Positions 1-6,800 of a DNA stretch of 64,000 bases are shown one piece after another. The position numbers were made by a program, and so were the translations under genes. Below the pieces are notes generated by a model that was not told the DNA's origin, ran no database searches, and saw only the letters and a program-made list of their open reading frames with translations. Position 1 is the first letter of the stretch. Each line of letters opens with the position of its first letter. The stretch is from Pseudomonas sp. 7SR1 (GTDB lineage: Bacteria > Pseudomonadota > Gammaproteobacteria > Pseudomonadales > Pseudomonadaceae): NCBI RefSeq assembly GCF_900156465.1, contig NZ_LT707064.1:904001-968000 (forward strand). Reading direction: 5' to 3'.

Positions 1-281
1 ATCTTGCCGGCTTCCCAGGACACCAGTTCGCCGAGATCGGCCTTGTACTCACGCAACAGGTCGCCGAACTGACGCACCAGTTCGCCGCGACGCGGGGCGG
101 GCACCTGGCGCCACAGGTCGAAGGCATGCTGGGCGCGGCTGACCTGCTGCTCGACTTCGGCGGCGCCTTCCCAATTCACGGCGCCGATGCGACTGCCGTC
201 GATGGGCGAACGCACCGCCTGCGTGCCGTTCTGGTACAGGGCCGGGGCGACGCCCAGGCGATCGAGCAATGCAGCAACCAT
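1..281 (-). CDS. amaB: ALDH7-type aldehyde dehydrogenase, N-terminal part (AmaB-like)
   Basis: Only the first 93 codons are inside the window; the gene continues past the left edge. The visible N-terminus has the run SPIDGSRIGAV and the segment PAPRRGELVRQFGDLLREYK followed by LVSWEAGK, which is typical of the antiquitin (ALDH7) family. In P. putida the homologue AmaB oxidises piperideine-6-carboxylate to 2-aminoadipate in lysine catabolism and likewise lies beside a LysR gene (family knowledge). The ATG start at 281 is preceded by GAGGAA at a good distance. The substrate is inferred from similarity and context; the catalytic Cys and Glu lie outside the window. Confidence 0.8.
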   Translation of the reverse strand, partial: MVAALLDRLGVAPALYQNGTQAVRSPIDGSRIGAVNWEGAAEVEQQVSRAQHAFDLWRQVPAPRRGELVRQFGDLLREYKADLGELVSWEAGK

Positions 282-456
282 GATTAATTCCTCAAGCGAA
301 AGACAAAGGATTGGCAGCCGGATTTCCGACTGAACAGACCTGTAGTTGTAGCTGGCCCGAGACTTGCCAACAAACGACCTTTAAGCGAGATATCATTCCG
401 TTTATTCATGCTGCCCGTCACGGGACATACCGAGCGACAGGAAACAAGGCCTCATC

Positions 457-1365
457 ATGCTCAACAAACGCTATTTGCCGTCGATCACGGCGCTGCAGTG
501 CTTCGAAGCAGTGACTCGCCACCTGAGTTTCACCCGGGCCGCCGAAGAACTCCACCTGACCCAGAGCGCCGTCAGCAAACAGGTCGCGCAACTCGAGGAG
601 TTGCTGCAGCACCTGCTGTTTCGCCGCGTGCGCCGCCGCCTGCAACTGACGCCGGCGGGCGACCTGTACCTGGGGGAGGTACGCAAGATCCTTTCCCAGG
701 TGGAGATGTCCACCCATTACCTGCGCTCCTATGGCGGCGATACCGAGGTGCTCAGGGTCTCGGCCCCTCCGACCTTCGGCGCCCGCTGGCTGGTCCCACG
801 GCTCAAGGGCTGGCGCCTGCGGCATCCGAAGATTCATCTGGACGTCTGCAGCGAACAGGAGGCCGATGACCTGCTGCAGGGACGCAGCGACCTGGCATTC
901 TATTTCGGCCAGGGCTCGCGGCCCGGTACCGAATCCCTGCGGCTGTTCGACGAGGAGCTGGTGCCGGTCTGCGCACCGTCCAGCCTTCCGGAGAAACCCT
1001 TCACCGACCCGACACAACTGGCGGACCTGGTCTTGCTGCAGAATGCCTCGCGACCCCAGGCCTGGCATGACTGGTTCGACAGCCAGGGCTACCACACCGA
1101 ACACAGCTACCACGGCCCGCGCTTCGAAACCTTCTATATGTGCATCCGCGCGGCCCAGGTTGGTTGCGGCGTAGCCCTGCTGCCACGTTTCCTGGTGGAA
1201 GAAGAACTGGCCGACGGCAAGCTGGTCATCCCCTGGGAACATGCCATGCCCAGCACCAGCGCCTACTACCTGGCCTACCCCGAACACTCGGCGGAAGTGC
1301 CCAAGGTGAAGTATTTCGTGGAATGGATGCTGGAGCAGCTCGGCAATCCGGGTACGCCGCAATAG
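457..1365 (+). CDS. LysR-family transcriptional regulator (GcvA-like)
   Basis: A 302-residue LysR-type regulator. The N-terminal winged helix-turn-helix covers about residues 7-66 (FEAVTRHLSFTRAAEELHLT, then SAVSKQVAQLE). The rest, from about residue 90, is the periplasmic-binding-protein-like effector domain. It is transcribed divergently from the aldehyde dehydrogenase gene across a 175-bp spacer (282-456), the usual arrangement when a LysR protein controls its neighbour. That control, probably of lysine or pipecolate breakdown, is inference. Length and domain layout are normal for the family. The ATG at 457 follows an AAGG stretch; no better upstream start is seen. Confidence 0.9.
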   Translation: MLNKRYLPSITALQCFEAVTRHLSFTRAAEELHLTQSAVSKQVAQLEELLQHLLFRRVRRRLQLTPAGDLYLGEVRKILSQVEMSTHYLRSYGGDTEVLRVSAPPTFGARWLVPRLKGWRLRHPKIHLDVCSEQEADDLLQGRSDLAFYFGQGSRPGTESLRLFDEELVPVCAPSSLPEKPFTDPTQLADLVLLQNASRPQAWHDWFDSQGYHTEHSYHGPRFETFYMCIRAAQVGCGVALLPRFLVEEELADGKLVIPWEHAMPSTSAYYLAYPEHSAEVPKVKYFVEWMLEQLGNPGTPQ

Positions 1366-1380
1366 CCATTGGCTTGCCCC

Positions 1381-1475
1381 CGTGGCAAGGGGACTTATTC
1401 CCGCCGGACTGCGCAGCAGGCCCAATAATTGATGGGGCGCCAGGCGCCCAGCGGGGATAAATTCCCCCGCCACAG
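1381..1475. repeat. REP pair (REPIN-like), GTGGCRAGGGG class
   Basis: Two inverted copies of a short palindrome. The left copy starts CGTGGCAAGGGGACTTATTC and the right copy ends in CCCCGCCACAG on the complementary strand. Between them is a GC-rich spacer that can itself pair (GGCGCCAGGCGCC). It lies in the gap between the LysR gene and pncB. The same class recurs at 9520, 41928, 43676 and 51221 in this window. Confidence 0.75.
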
Positions 1476-1601
1476 TAGAGAGGCCTTTGCCACAGAAAAA
1501 TCGGTGACCAAAAATCTCTGGCAATACCCACCCAGGTTATGCGCCACTAACCCACTCATCCCAAACCGCTGCCCGCCGCAGTGACCTGTCTGGAGAACCC
1601 T

Positions 1602-2828
1602 ATGAGCGAGAGCGTATTTGCCGATCGCATCGTGCAGAACCTGCTCGACACCGACTTCTACAAACTGACGATGATGCAGGCGGTACTGCACAACTACCCC
1701 AACGTTGAAGTCGAATGGGAGTTCCGTTGCCGCAACAGTGAAGACCTGCGCCCGTATCTGGCGGAGATCCGCTTCCAGATCGAACGGCTGGCCGAGTTGA
1801 GCCTGAGCGCCGACCAGTTGAGTTTCCTGGAGCGCATCAGCTTCCTCAAGCCGGACTTCCTGCGTTTCCTCGGGCTGTTCCGCTTCAATCTGCGCTACGT
1901 GCACACCGGCATCGAAAATGGCGAGCTGTTCATCCGCCTGCGTGGGCCGTGGCTGCACGTGATCCTGTTCGAAGTACCGCTGCTGGCCATCGTCAGCGAA
2001 GTGCGCAACCGCTATCGCTACCGCGAAATCATCCTGGAACAGGCCCGGGAGCAGTTGTATCGCAAGTTCGACTGGCTGGCCGCCAACGCCAGCGCGGACG
2101 AACTGTGCGAACTGCAAGTGGCCGACTTCGGCACCCGTCGACGGTTTTCCTACCGCACCCAGGAAGAAGTGGTGAACGTGCTCAAGCATGATTTCCCCGG
2201 GCGCTTCGTCGGCACCAGCAACGTGCACCTGTCCCGGGAGCTGGACATGAAACCCCTGGGCACCATGGCCCACGAGTGGATCATGGCCCACCAGCAACTC
2301 GGCCCGCGACTGATCGACAGCCAGATCGCCGCCCTCGATTGCTGGGTCCGCGAATACCGGGGCCTGCTGGGAATCGCGCTGACGGACTGCATCACCATGG
2401 ACGCGTTCCTGAACGACTTCGATCTGTTCTTCGCCAAGCTGTTCGATGGCCTGCGCCATGACTCGGGCGACCCGGTACTGTGGGCCGAGAAAGCCATCGC
2501 CCATTACCACAAGCTCGGTATCGACCCCATGAGCAAGACGCTGGTGTTCTCCGATAGCCTGACATTGCCCAAGTGCCTGGAGATTTTTCGCGCATTGCGT
2601 GGTCGCATCAATGTGAGCTTCGGAATTGGCACCAACCTGACCTGTGACATTCCAGGCGTGGAGCCCATGAGCATCGTGCTTAAAATGATCAGCTGTGACG
2701 GGCAACCCGTGGCCAAGATTTCAGACGAGCCCGGCAAGACCCACTGCAAGGATCCGAATTTCGTCGCCTACATGCGACACGTTTTCCAAGTACCTGCCGC
2801 CCTTTCTGACACATCAAGCAAGGAGTGA
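1602..2828 (+). CDS. pncB: Nicotinate phosphoribosyltransferase
   Basis: PncB converts nicotinate and PRPP to nicotinate mononucleotide with ATP hydrolysis, the entry step of the Preiss-Handler NAD salvage route in the cytosol. The 408-residue product has the family N-terminus ([15 protein letters not shown]), the [23 protein letters not shown] segment carrying the histidine that is phosphorylated (His224, in MAHEW), and the [15 protein letters not shown]-binding loop. An in-frame ATG exists 21 bp upstream, but the ATG at 1602 has GGAGAA at the right distance and begins [10 protein letters not shown], as in relatives. nadE follows after 4 bp, so the two form an operon covering salvage and final amidation of NAD. 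Confidence 0.96.
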   Translation: MSESVFADRIVQNLLDTDFYKLTMMQAVLHNYPNVEVEWEFRCRNSEDLRPYLAEIRFQIERLAELSLSADQLSFLERISFLKPDFLRFLGLFRFNLRYVHTGIENGELFIRLRGPWLHVILFEVPLLAIVSEVRNRYRYREIILEQAREQLYRKFDWLAANASADELCELQVADFGTRRRFSYRTQEEVVNVLKHDFPGRFVGTSNVHLSRELDMKPLGTMAHEWIMAHQQLGPRLIDSQIAALDCWVREYRGLLGIALTDCITMDAFLNDFDLFFAKLFDGLRHDSGDPVLWAEKAIAHYHKLGIDPMSKTLVFSDSLTLPKCLEIFRALRGRINVSFGIGTNLTCDIPGVEPMSIVLKMISCDGQPVAKISDEPGKTHCKDPNFVAYMRHVFQVPAALSDTSSKE

Positions 2829-2832
2829 ATTC

Positions 2833-3660
2833 ATGCAAGCCGTACAGCGTGAGATTGCTGAACAGCTCAAGGTCCAGCCACCGTTCGCCGATGACGCCGC
2901 CCTCAAGGCAGAGATCGCCCGGAGAGTGAGCTTCATCCAGGACTGCCTGGTCAATTCCGGGCTCAAGAGCCTCGTACTGGGCATCAGCGGCGGGGTCGAC
3001 TCGTTGACCGCCGGCTTGCTGGCCCAGCGTGCCGTGCGCGAACTGCGGGAAAAAACCGGTAACGCGGCCTACAAGTTCATTGCCGTGCGCCTGCCGTACG
3101 AAATCCAGTTCGATGAGCATGAAGCGCAGGCCTGCGTCGACTTCATCGAGCCTGACGAGCGCCACACCGTCAACATCGGCCCGGCGGTCAAGGCCCTGGC
3201 CAAGGAAATCCTGGCGTTCGAAGGCAAGGGGCCCGGCTCGCGGGACTTCGTGCTGGGCAATACCAAGGCGCGGATGCGCATGGTGGCGCAATACACCATC
3301 GCCGGCGCCGAGCAAGGCCTGGTGATCGGTACCGACCATGCGGCCGAAGCGGTCATGGGGTTCTTTACCAAGTTCGGTGACGGTGCCTGCGACCTGGCGC
3401 CGCTGAGCGGCCTGGTGAAGAATCAGGTCCGGGCGATTGCCCGTGACTTCGGCGCGCCGGAATCGCTGGTGGAAAAGGTCCCCACGGCCGACCTGGAAGA
3501 CCTCTCCCCGGGCAAGCCCGACGAAGCGGCCCATGGCGTGACCTATGGCGAGATCGACGACTTCCTGCATGGCAAGACGATACGGGAAGAAGCGGCCAGG
3601 ATCATCTGCGAGACCTATCGCAAGACCGAGCACAAGCGGGTATTGCCCTACGCCCCGTGA
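2833..3660 (+). CDS. nadE: NH3-dependent NAD+ synthetase
   Basis: NadE amidates deamido-NAD to NAD using ATP and ammonia. The 275-residue protein is the short form with no N-terminal nitrilase glutaminase domain, so it depends on free ammonia. The ATP-pyrophosphatase P-loop SGGVDS is at residues 52-57 ([15 protein letters not shown]), and the conserved [19 protein letters not shown] and PTADLEDL segments follow. The ATG at 2833 has AAGGAG upstream. Only 4 bp separate it from pncB, consistent with co-transcription and probable translational coupling. It is followed by a REP palindrome and a shared terminator. Confidence 0.97.
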   Translation: MQAVQREIAEQLKVQPPFADDAALKAEIARRVSFIQDCLVNSGLKSLVLGISGGVDSLTAGLLAQRAVRELREKTGNAAYKFIAVRLPYEIQFDEHEAQACVDFIEPDERHTVNIGPAVKALAKEILAFEGKGPGSRDFVLGNTKARMRMVAQYTIAGAEQGLVIGTDHAAEAVMGFFTKFGDGACDLAPLSGLVKNQVRAIARDFGAPESLVEKVPTADLEDLSPGKPDEAAHGVTYGEIDDFLHGKTIREEAARIICETYRKTEHKRVLPYAP

Positions 3661-3683
3661 CAGCCGGGAGCCTGATCTGGCGT

Positions 3684-3705
3684 CATCGCGAGCAGGCTCG
3701 CTCCC
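3684..3705. repeat. REP palindrome, GAGCAAGCTCGC class
   Basis: The sequence CATCGCGAGCAGGCTCGCTC matches the short palindrome scattered through this window (5877, 16975, 20883, 54224, 62402). It sits in the 3' gap after nadE, just before the terminator. Confidence 0.75.
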
Positions 3706-3720
3706 CGATTGCCAGGCATA

Positions 3721-3749
3721 AAAAAAGCGCCCTGCATGGGCGCTTTTTT
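3721..3749. terminator. Bidirectional intrinsic terminator between nadE and azurin
   Basis: A GCGCCC/GGGCGC stem with a 5-nt loop is flanked by six A on the left and six T on the right, so it works as a hairpin plus U-tract on both strands. It lies between the convergent nadE and azurin genes and would end both transcripts. Confidence 0.9.
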
Positions 3750-3762
3750 GTGCCTGAAGGTA

Positions 3763-4209
3763 TTACTTCAGGGTAACGGTGCCTTTCATCATCGAGATGT
3801 GGCCCGGGAACGAGCAGAAGAAGCCGTATTTTTCGTCCGCCTTGAGTTTCGAGACATCGAAGGTGACCGAATCGGTCTCGCCACCGCCAATGAGCTTGGT
3901 GTGGGCGATGATGCGAGCGTCGCCATCCTTGAGGTAGTTCTTGTCGACACCCGCGCTCAGGCCGTCAGTGGCAATCGGCTGCATGTCGGTATCTTTGCTC
4001 AGCACCCAGTTATGGCCCATGACGTTTTTCGGCAATTTACCGGTGTGCTTCAATTCGACGGTGAACGTCTTGCAGCTCTTGTCGATCTCGATGGCCTTGG
4101 TGCTGAAGGACATCTGGTCGGTCGAGTCGACGGTGGTCTTGCACTCCGCTGCCATCAGTTGGCTGCTAGCCAGTGTCAACAGGGATACTGCTACAAGTTT
4201 GGCAAACAT
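3763..4209 (-). CDS. azu: Azurin, periplasmic blue copper protein
   Basis: Azurin is a small periplasmic electron carrier of the cytochrome/denitrification and stress pathways. The 148-residue precursor has a signal peptide of about 20 residues ending SSQLMA before AECKTT. The 128-residue mature length is the family norm. In mature numbering all copper ligands are present: Gly45 and His46 (MGHNW), Cys112 (FFCSFPGH), His117 and Met121. The Cys3-Cys26 disulfide pair is also there. The start at 4209 is chosen because it gives the signal peptide and has GGAG upstream; in-frame Met codons further upstream would spoil it. A possible ANR site lies upstream at 4283-4296. Confidence 0.97.
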   Translation of the reverse strand: MFAKLVAVSLLTLASSQLMAAECKTTVDSTDQMSFSTKAIEIDKSCKTFTVELKHTGKLPKNVMGHNWVLSKDTDMQPIATDGLSAGVDKNYLKDGDARIIAHTKLIGGGETDSVTFDVSKLKADEKYGFFCSFPGHISMMKGTVTLK

Positions 4210-4282
4210 CGTGAATCTCCAAGGCATGGTTAAGAAAAATTCCCTCGTCGGGGAAGACTGCCTGAATTTCAGACAAGTTCCT

Positions 4283-4296
4283 ATGACCTGAGTCAA
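4283..4296 (-). promoter_or_regulatory. Candidate ANR/FNR box upstream of azurin
   Basis: On the minus strand the site reads TTGAC-TCAG-GTCAT. It matches TTGAY-N4-RTCAA except for the last base, and it lies about 75-90 bp before the azurin start. Azurin genes in pseudomonads are known to be controlled by the oxygen regulator ANR. No -10/-35 pair was convincingly placed relative to it. Confidence 0.4.
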
Positions 4297-4401
4297 AAAT
4301 TGTATACAACTTAAGGCTATCAGCCTGATGGATACAATCAACCGGCCATACGTACTGCACCGCTCTATGATCGGCCTCATCACCTTCGAGGAGCGACCAC
4401 C

Positions 4402-4491
4402 ATGAATTTCAACAGCCTGATATGCAGCCTGCTCGCCGCGTACGCCTGTGGCGCCAGTGGTACCTACGAAAAACCCCGGCGCGAGATCTAA
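4402..4491 (+). CDS. Tiny lipoprotein-like ORF, 29 residues
   Basis: An ATG at 4402 is preceded by GAGGAG at normal spacing and opens a 29-codon frame ending TAA. The peptide begins [20 protein letters not shown] and ends with a short basic tail (EKPRREI). The hydrophobic start followed by a cysteine resembles a short lipoprotein signal, although the residues before Cys15 (AYA) are a weak lipobox. It lies alone between divergent azurin and the LOG-family gene. I do not recognise it; the good ribosome binding site and signal-like start argue that it is real. Confidence 0.45.
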   Translation: MNFNSLICSLLAAYACGASGTYEKPRREI

Positions 4492-4513
4492 GCCTTCGCA
4501 ATCTTAAGCCCAG

Positions 4514-4551
4514 GCTTTACTCTGGAGCGGTTATCGATTCTGGAGTAAAGC
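4514..4551 (+). promoter_or_regulatory. 9-bp inverted repeat covering the LOG-gene Shine-Dalgarno site
   Basis: GCTTTACTC (4514-4522) and GAGTAAAGC (4543-4551) are perfect complements separated by 20 nt. The second arm contains the GGAG ribosome binding site and ends one base before the ATG at 4552. If transcribed, the hairpin would hide the start of the LOG-family gene; as DNA it could be an operator. Confidence 0.4.
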
Positions 4552-5139
4552 ATGTCCTTAGCTTCTGTTTGTATTTTCTGCGGTGCCAGCACCGGTGCCA
4601 ACCCGGCCTATCGCGAAGCGGCACAGGCCCTGGGCCGAGCCTTGGCGGAACGAAAGCTGACGCTGGTCTATGGTGGCGGCGCCGTCGGCCTGATGGGCAT
4701 CGTCGCCGATGCGGCCCTGGCGGCGGGTGGTGAAGTCATCGGGATCATCCCGCAAAGCCTCAAGGACAAGGAAATCGGCCACAGTGGCCTGACCCGCCTG
4801 GAAGTGGTCGATGGCATGCATGCGCGCAAGGCCCGCATGGCCGAACTCAGCGATGCCTTCATCGCGCTGCCCGGTGGCCTGGGCACGCTGGAAGAACTGT
4901 TCGAAGTGTGGACCTGGGGCCAACTCGGCTACCACGGCAAACCGCTGGGGCTGCTGGAAGTGAATGGTTTCTACAGCAAGCTCACCGGCTTTCTCGATCA
5001 TATCGTCGAGGAAGGCTTCGTCCGCCCCCCTCATCGCGACATGCTGCAAGTCAGCGAGTCGCCACACAACCTGCTCGATGCACTGGCGCAATGGCGGCCC
5101 TCGGTGCAGCCAAAATGGGAACAGCAAAAAGCCAGCTAA
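4552..5139 (+). CDS. LOG-family nucleotide phosphoribohydrolase (TIGR00730)
   Basis: A 195-residue Rossmann-fold protein of the LOG/lysine-decarboxylase-like family. These enzymes release the base from nucleoside 5'-monophosphates, as in plant LOG cytokinin activation. The signature PGGxGTxxE is at residues 107-115, preceded by the conserved MHARK segment (89-93) and the early YGGG motif (40-43). The true bacterial substrate is not shown by the sequence; AMP or cytokinin ribotides are the family possibilities. It stands as a single gene, with a ribosome binding site embedded in an inverted repeat. Older annotations call this family lysine decarboxylase, which is not supported. Confidence 0.9.
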   Translation: MSLASVCIFCGASTGANPAYREAAQALGRALAERKLTLVYGGGAVGLMGIVADAALAAGGEVIGIIPQSLKDKEIGHSGLTRLEVVDGMHARKARMAELSDAFIALPGGLGTLEELFEVWTWGQLGYHGKPLGLLEVNGFYSKLTGFLDHIVEEGFVRPPHRDMLQVSESPHNLLDALAQWRPSVQPKWEQQKAS

Positions 5140-5207
5140 CGGCTCGGTCCCGATACAGGGCAGAATATGTGCCGCTCAACCTCACCTTCGACCCCAGAGG
5201 ATTGCCC

Positions 5208-5393
5208 ATGGCCAAACCCAATTATTCCTTCGCCAAACGTCAGAGAGACCTGGCCAAGGAGCAGAAGAAAGAGGAAAAGCTCCAGCGCAAGAAAGCTACA
5301 GCCGAAGAAGCGGCACTGACCCCGGATACCGAAGGCGACGTGACGGCACAACAGGATGCCGATACACCGAAAGATCAGGTGCCCGACGCCTGA
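5208..5393 (+). CDS. Small basic/acidic hypothetical protein, 61 residues
   Basis: Starts MAKPNYSFAKRQRDLAKEQK at 5208 with AGAGG upstream. The first half is very rich in Lys, Arg, Glu and Gln and is probably one long helix; the second half is acidic and disordered-looking (TPDTEGDVTAQQDADTPKDQ). I have seen this type of small conserved protein in other pseudomonads but know no function. It follows the LOG gene by 68 bp on the same strand and may share its transcript. No transmembrane or signal segment is present. Confidence 0.7.
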   Translation: MAKPNYSFAKRQRDLAKEQKKEEKLQRKKATAEEAALTPDTEGDVTAQQDADTPKDQVPDA

Positions 5394-5466
5394 TACCCCC
5401 CGGGCCCGATGATCCGATCCGGCCCCTCGATTCCGTGTCCCGGGCTGGCAGCCCCACTGCCGGCCC

Positions 5467-5844
5467 TCACGACGCCAGGGCCTTGATGATCGACTGGCGA
5501 TAACCCGTCGGCAGATTCGCTGGCAACCGTTGCGGCTCGAACAGGCCGATTTCCTTGTGCTCATGACTGATCGCCGGCACGAAGCCCCCCTGCAACTGGC
5601 AGCGGTAAGTGGCGATGAAGACGTGCTTGCCGGGGATGACCTCGAACAGATACGAATCCAGCGGTTCTCCCACGCTCACCTCGACGGCCAGCTCCTCGGC
5701 AATCTCCCGCGCCAGGCATTGAGGCGCCGTCTCACCCAGCTCGATGCGTCCACCCGGCAGCTCCCACTCGTCCCGTTCGTTGAGCATCAGCACGACCAGG
5801 CCTTCGGGGGATTGCAGTACGCCTTTGATGGATACCGGGAACAT
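5467..5844 (-). CDS. Nudix hydrolase
   Basis: A 125-residue Nudix protein, about the minimal domain. The Nudix box spans residues 32-54: Gly32, five residues, Glu38, seven residues, then Arg46-Glu47 and Glu50-Glu51. The usual Gly near the end of the box is Ala53, a conservative change that should still permit catalysis. Family members hydrolyse nucleoside diphosphates linked to another moiety; the substrate cannot be read from the sequence. It is a stand-alone gene on the minus strand, upstream of a REP palindrome and the transglutaminase cluster. Confidence 0.88.
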   Translation of the reverse strand: MFPVSIKGVLQSPEGLVVLMLNERDEWELPGGRIELGETAPQCLAREIAEELAVEVSVGEPLDSYLFEVIPGKHVFIATYRCQLQGGFVPAISHEHKEIGLFEPQRLPANLPTGYRQSIIKALAS

Positions 5845-5876
5845 GGGTAAACCTCGTCATCCGATTGAACACAACC

Positions 5877-5900
5877 TGTGGGAGCAAGCTCGCTCCCACA
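5877..5900. repeat. REP palindrome, GAGCAAGCTCGC class
   Basis: TGTGGGAGC, six bases, then GCTCCCACA: a perfect short palindrome in the 62-bp gap between the Nudix gene and the end of the transglutaminase gene. It matches the other REP copies of the window. Confidence 0.8.
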
Positions 5901-5906
5901 AGGATT

Positions 5907-6800
5907 TCATGACTCCAGCGGCATCACTGTCACCCGCACCTCGGGATCATGATTGCCACCTCCCAGGATCACCCCGCGCAGCGGTGACACGTCGGAGAAA
6001 TCCCGGCCCCAGGCCAGGGTGATGTGCTCCAGGGCAGGCAACACGTTGTTGGTCGGGTCGAAATCCACCCAGCCCAGTACCGGGCAGAACACCGAGACCC
6101 AGGCATGGGATGCATCGGCACCGATCAGCCGGGGCTGGCCAGGGGGTGGCTGGGTCAGCAGGTAGCCGCTGACGTACCGTGCCGCCAGTCCACGGGAGCG
6201 TACGCAGGCCAGCATCAGGTGGGCGAAGTCCTGGCAAACGCCCCGTCGTCGCTCCAGCACCTCCACCAATGGCGTGGCGACCTGGGTGGCCTCGGCATCG
6301 AAGGTGAACTCCTGGAAAATCTTTTCCATCAGCGCCCGGATACAGAGCATCAACGGGCGTCCCGGCGGGAAGCAGCTTTCGGAAAACGCCACGAAGCTGC
6401 GCTTGAGATGCACATAGGGCGACTCGAAACGATAGCGGCAGGCATCCAGCAACGGCGAAGCCAGCGGCCGACTGCTGTAGGTCAAGGCGCTACAGGTCGA
6501 TTCCCAGGCAGGAGACCGCTGGAAGTCCGGCTCGGGGCGGGCCAGCACCTCGACGCTCAGCCGGGCGTTGACCAACAGTTCGTCGTGGGGCCGTTCGAAC
6601 GCCAGGCGGGTCAGCGGGTTGCCGAAGACATCCTGCTCGTCACGCCGGGTCGTCGGCTCCGGGCTGATGGACAGCTGCCGCTCGGTACACACCTGCCAGT
6701 CACAGGAACGCGGCCACAGATGGGCCAGTTGCTGGGCCAGGGATACCGGGCTGTCGTAGTGGTAATGGGTGTCATGGAGAATCTGGTAACGAGCGTTCAT
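5907..6800 (-). CDS. Transglutaminase-like cysteine protease domain protein
   Basis: A 297-residue protein with the bacterial transglutaminase N-terminal beta domain (about 1-90) and a transglutaminase-like core with an intact triad: Cys189 (RRGVCQDFAHL), His232 (DASHAWVSV) and Asp248 (VDFDPTNN). Such domains act as peptidases or amide-exchange enzymes. Its start shares one base with the stop of the upstream ATP-grasp/Alpha-E gene (TGATG), so the two are translationally coupled. Family knowledge (Iyer and colleagues on amidoligases) groups these genes into a predicted peptide-synthesis or peptide-tagging system; this protein would trim or transfer the product. No signal peptide is visible. 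Confidence 0.9.
   Translation of the reverse strand: MNARYQILHDTHYHYDSPVSLAQQLAHLWPRSCDWQVCTERQLSISPEPTTRRDEQDVFGNPLTRLAFERPHDELLVNARLSVEVLARPEPDFQRSPAWESTCSALTYSSRPLASPLLDACRYRFESPYVHLKRSFVAFSESCFPPGRPLMLCIRALMEKIFQEFTFDAEATQVATPLVEVLERRRGVCQDFAHLMLACVRSRGLAARYVSGYLLTQPPPGQPRLIGADASHAWVSVFCPVLGWVDFDPTNNVLPALEHITLAWGRDFSDVSPLRGVILGGGNHDPEVRVTVMPLES

Noticed and set aside
1395..2705. A 436-codon open frame on the minus strand
   Set aside because: It is antisense to pncB and the REP pair before it; no recognisable protein features, while pncB is certain.
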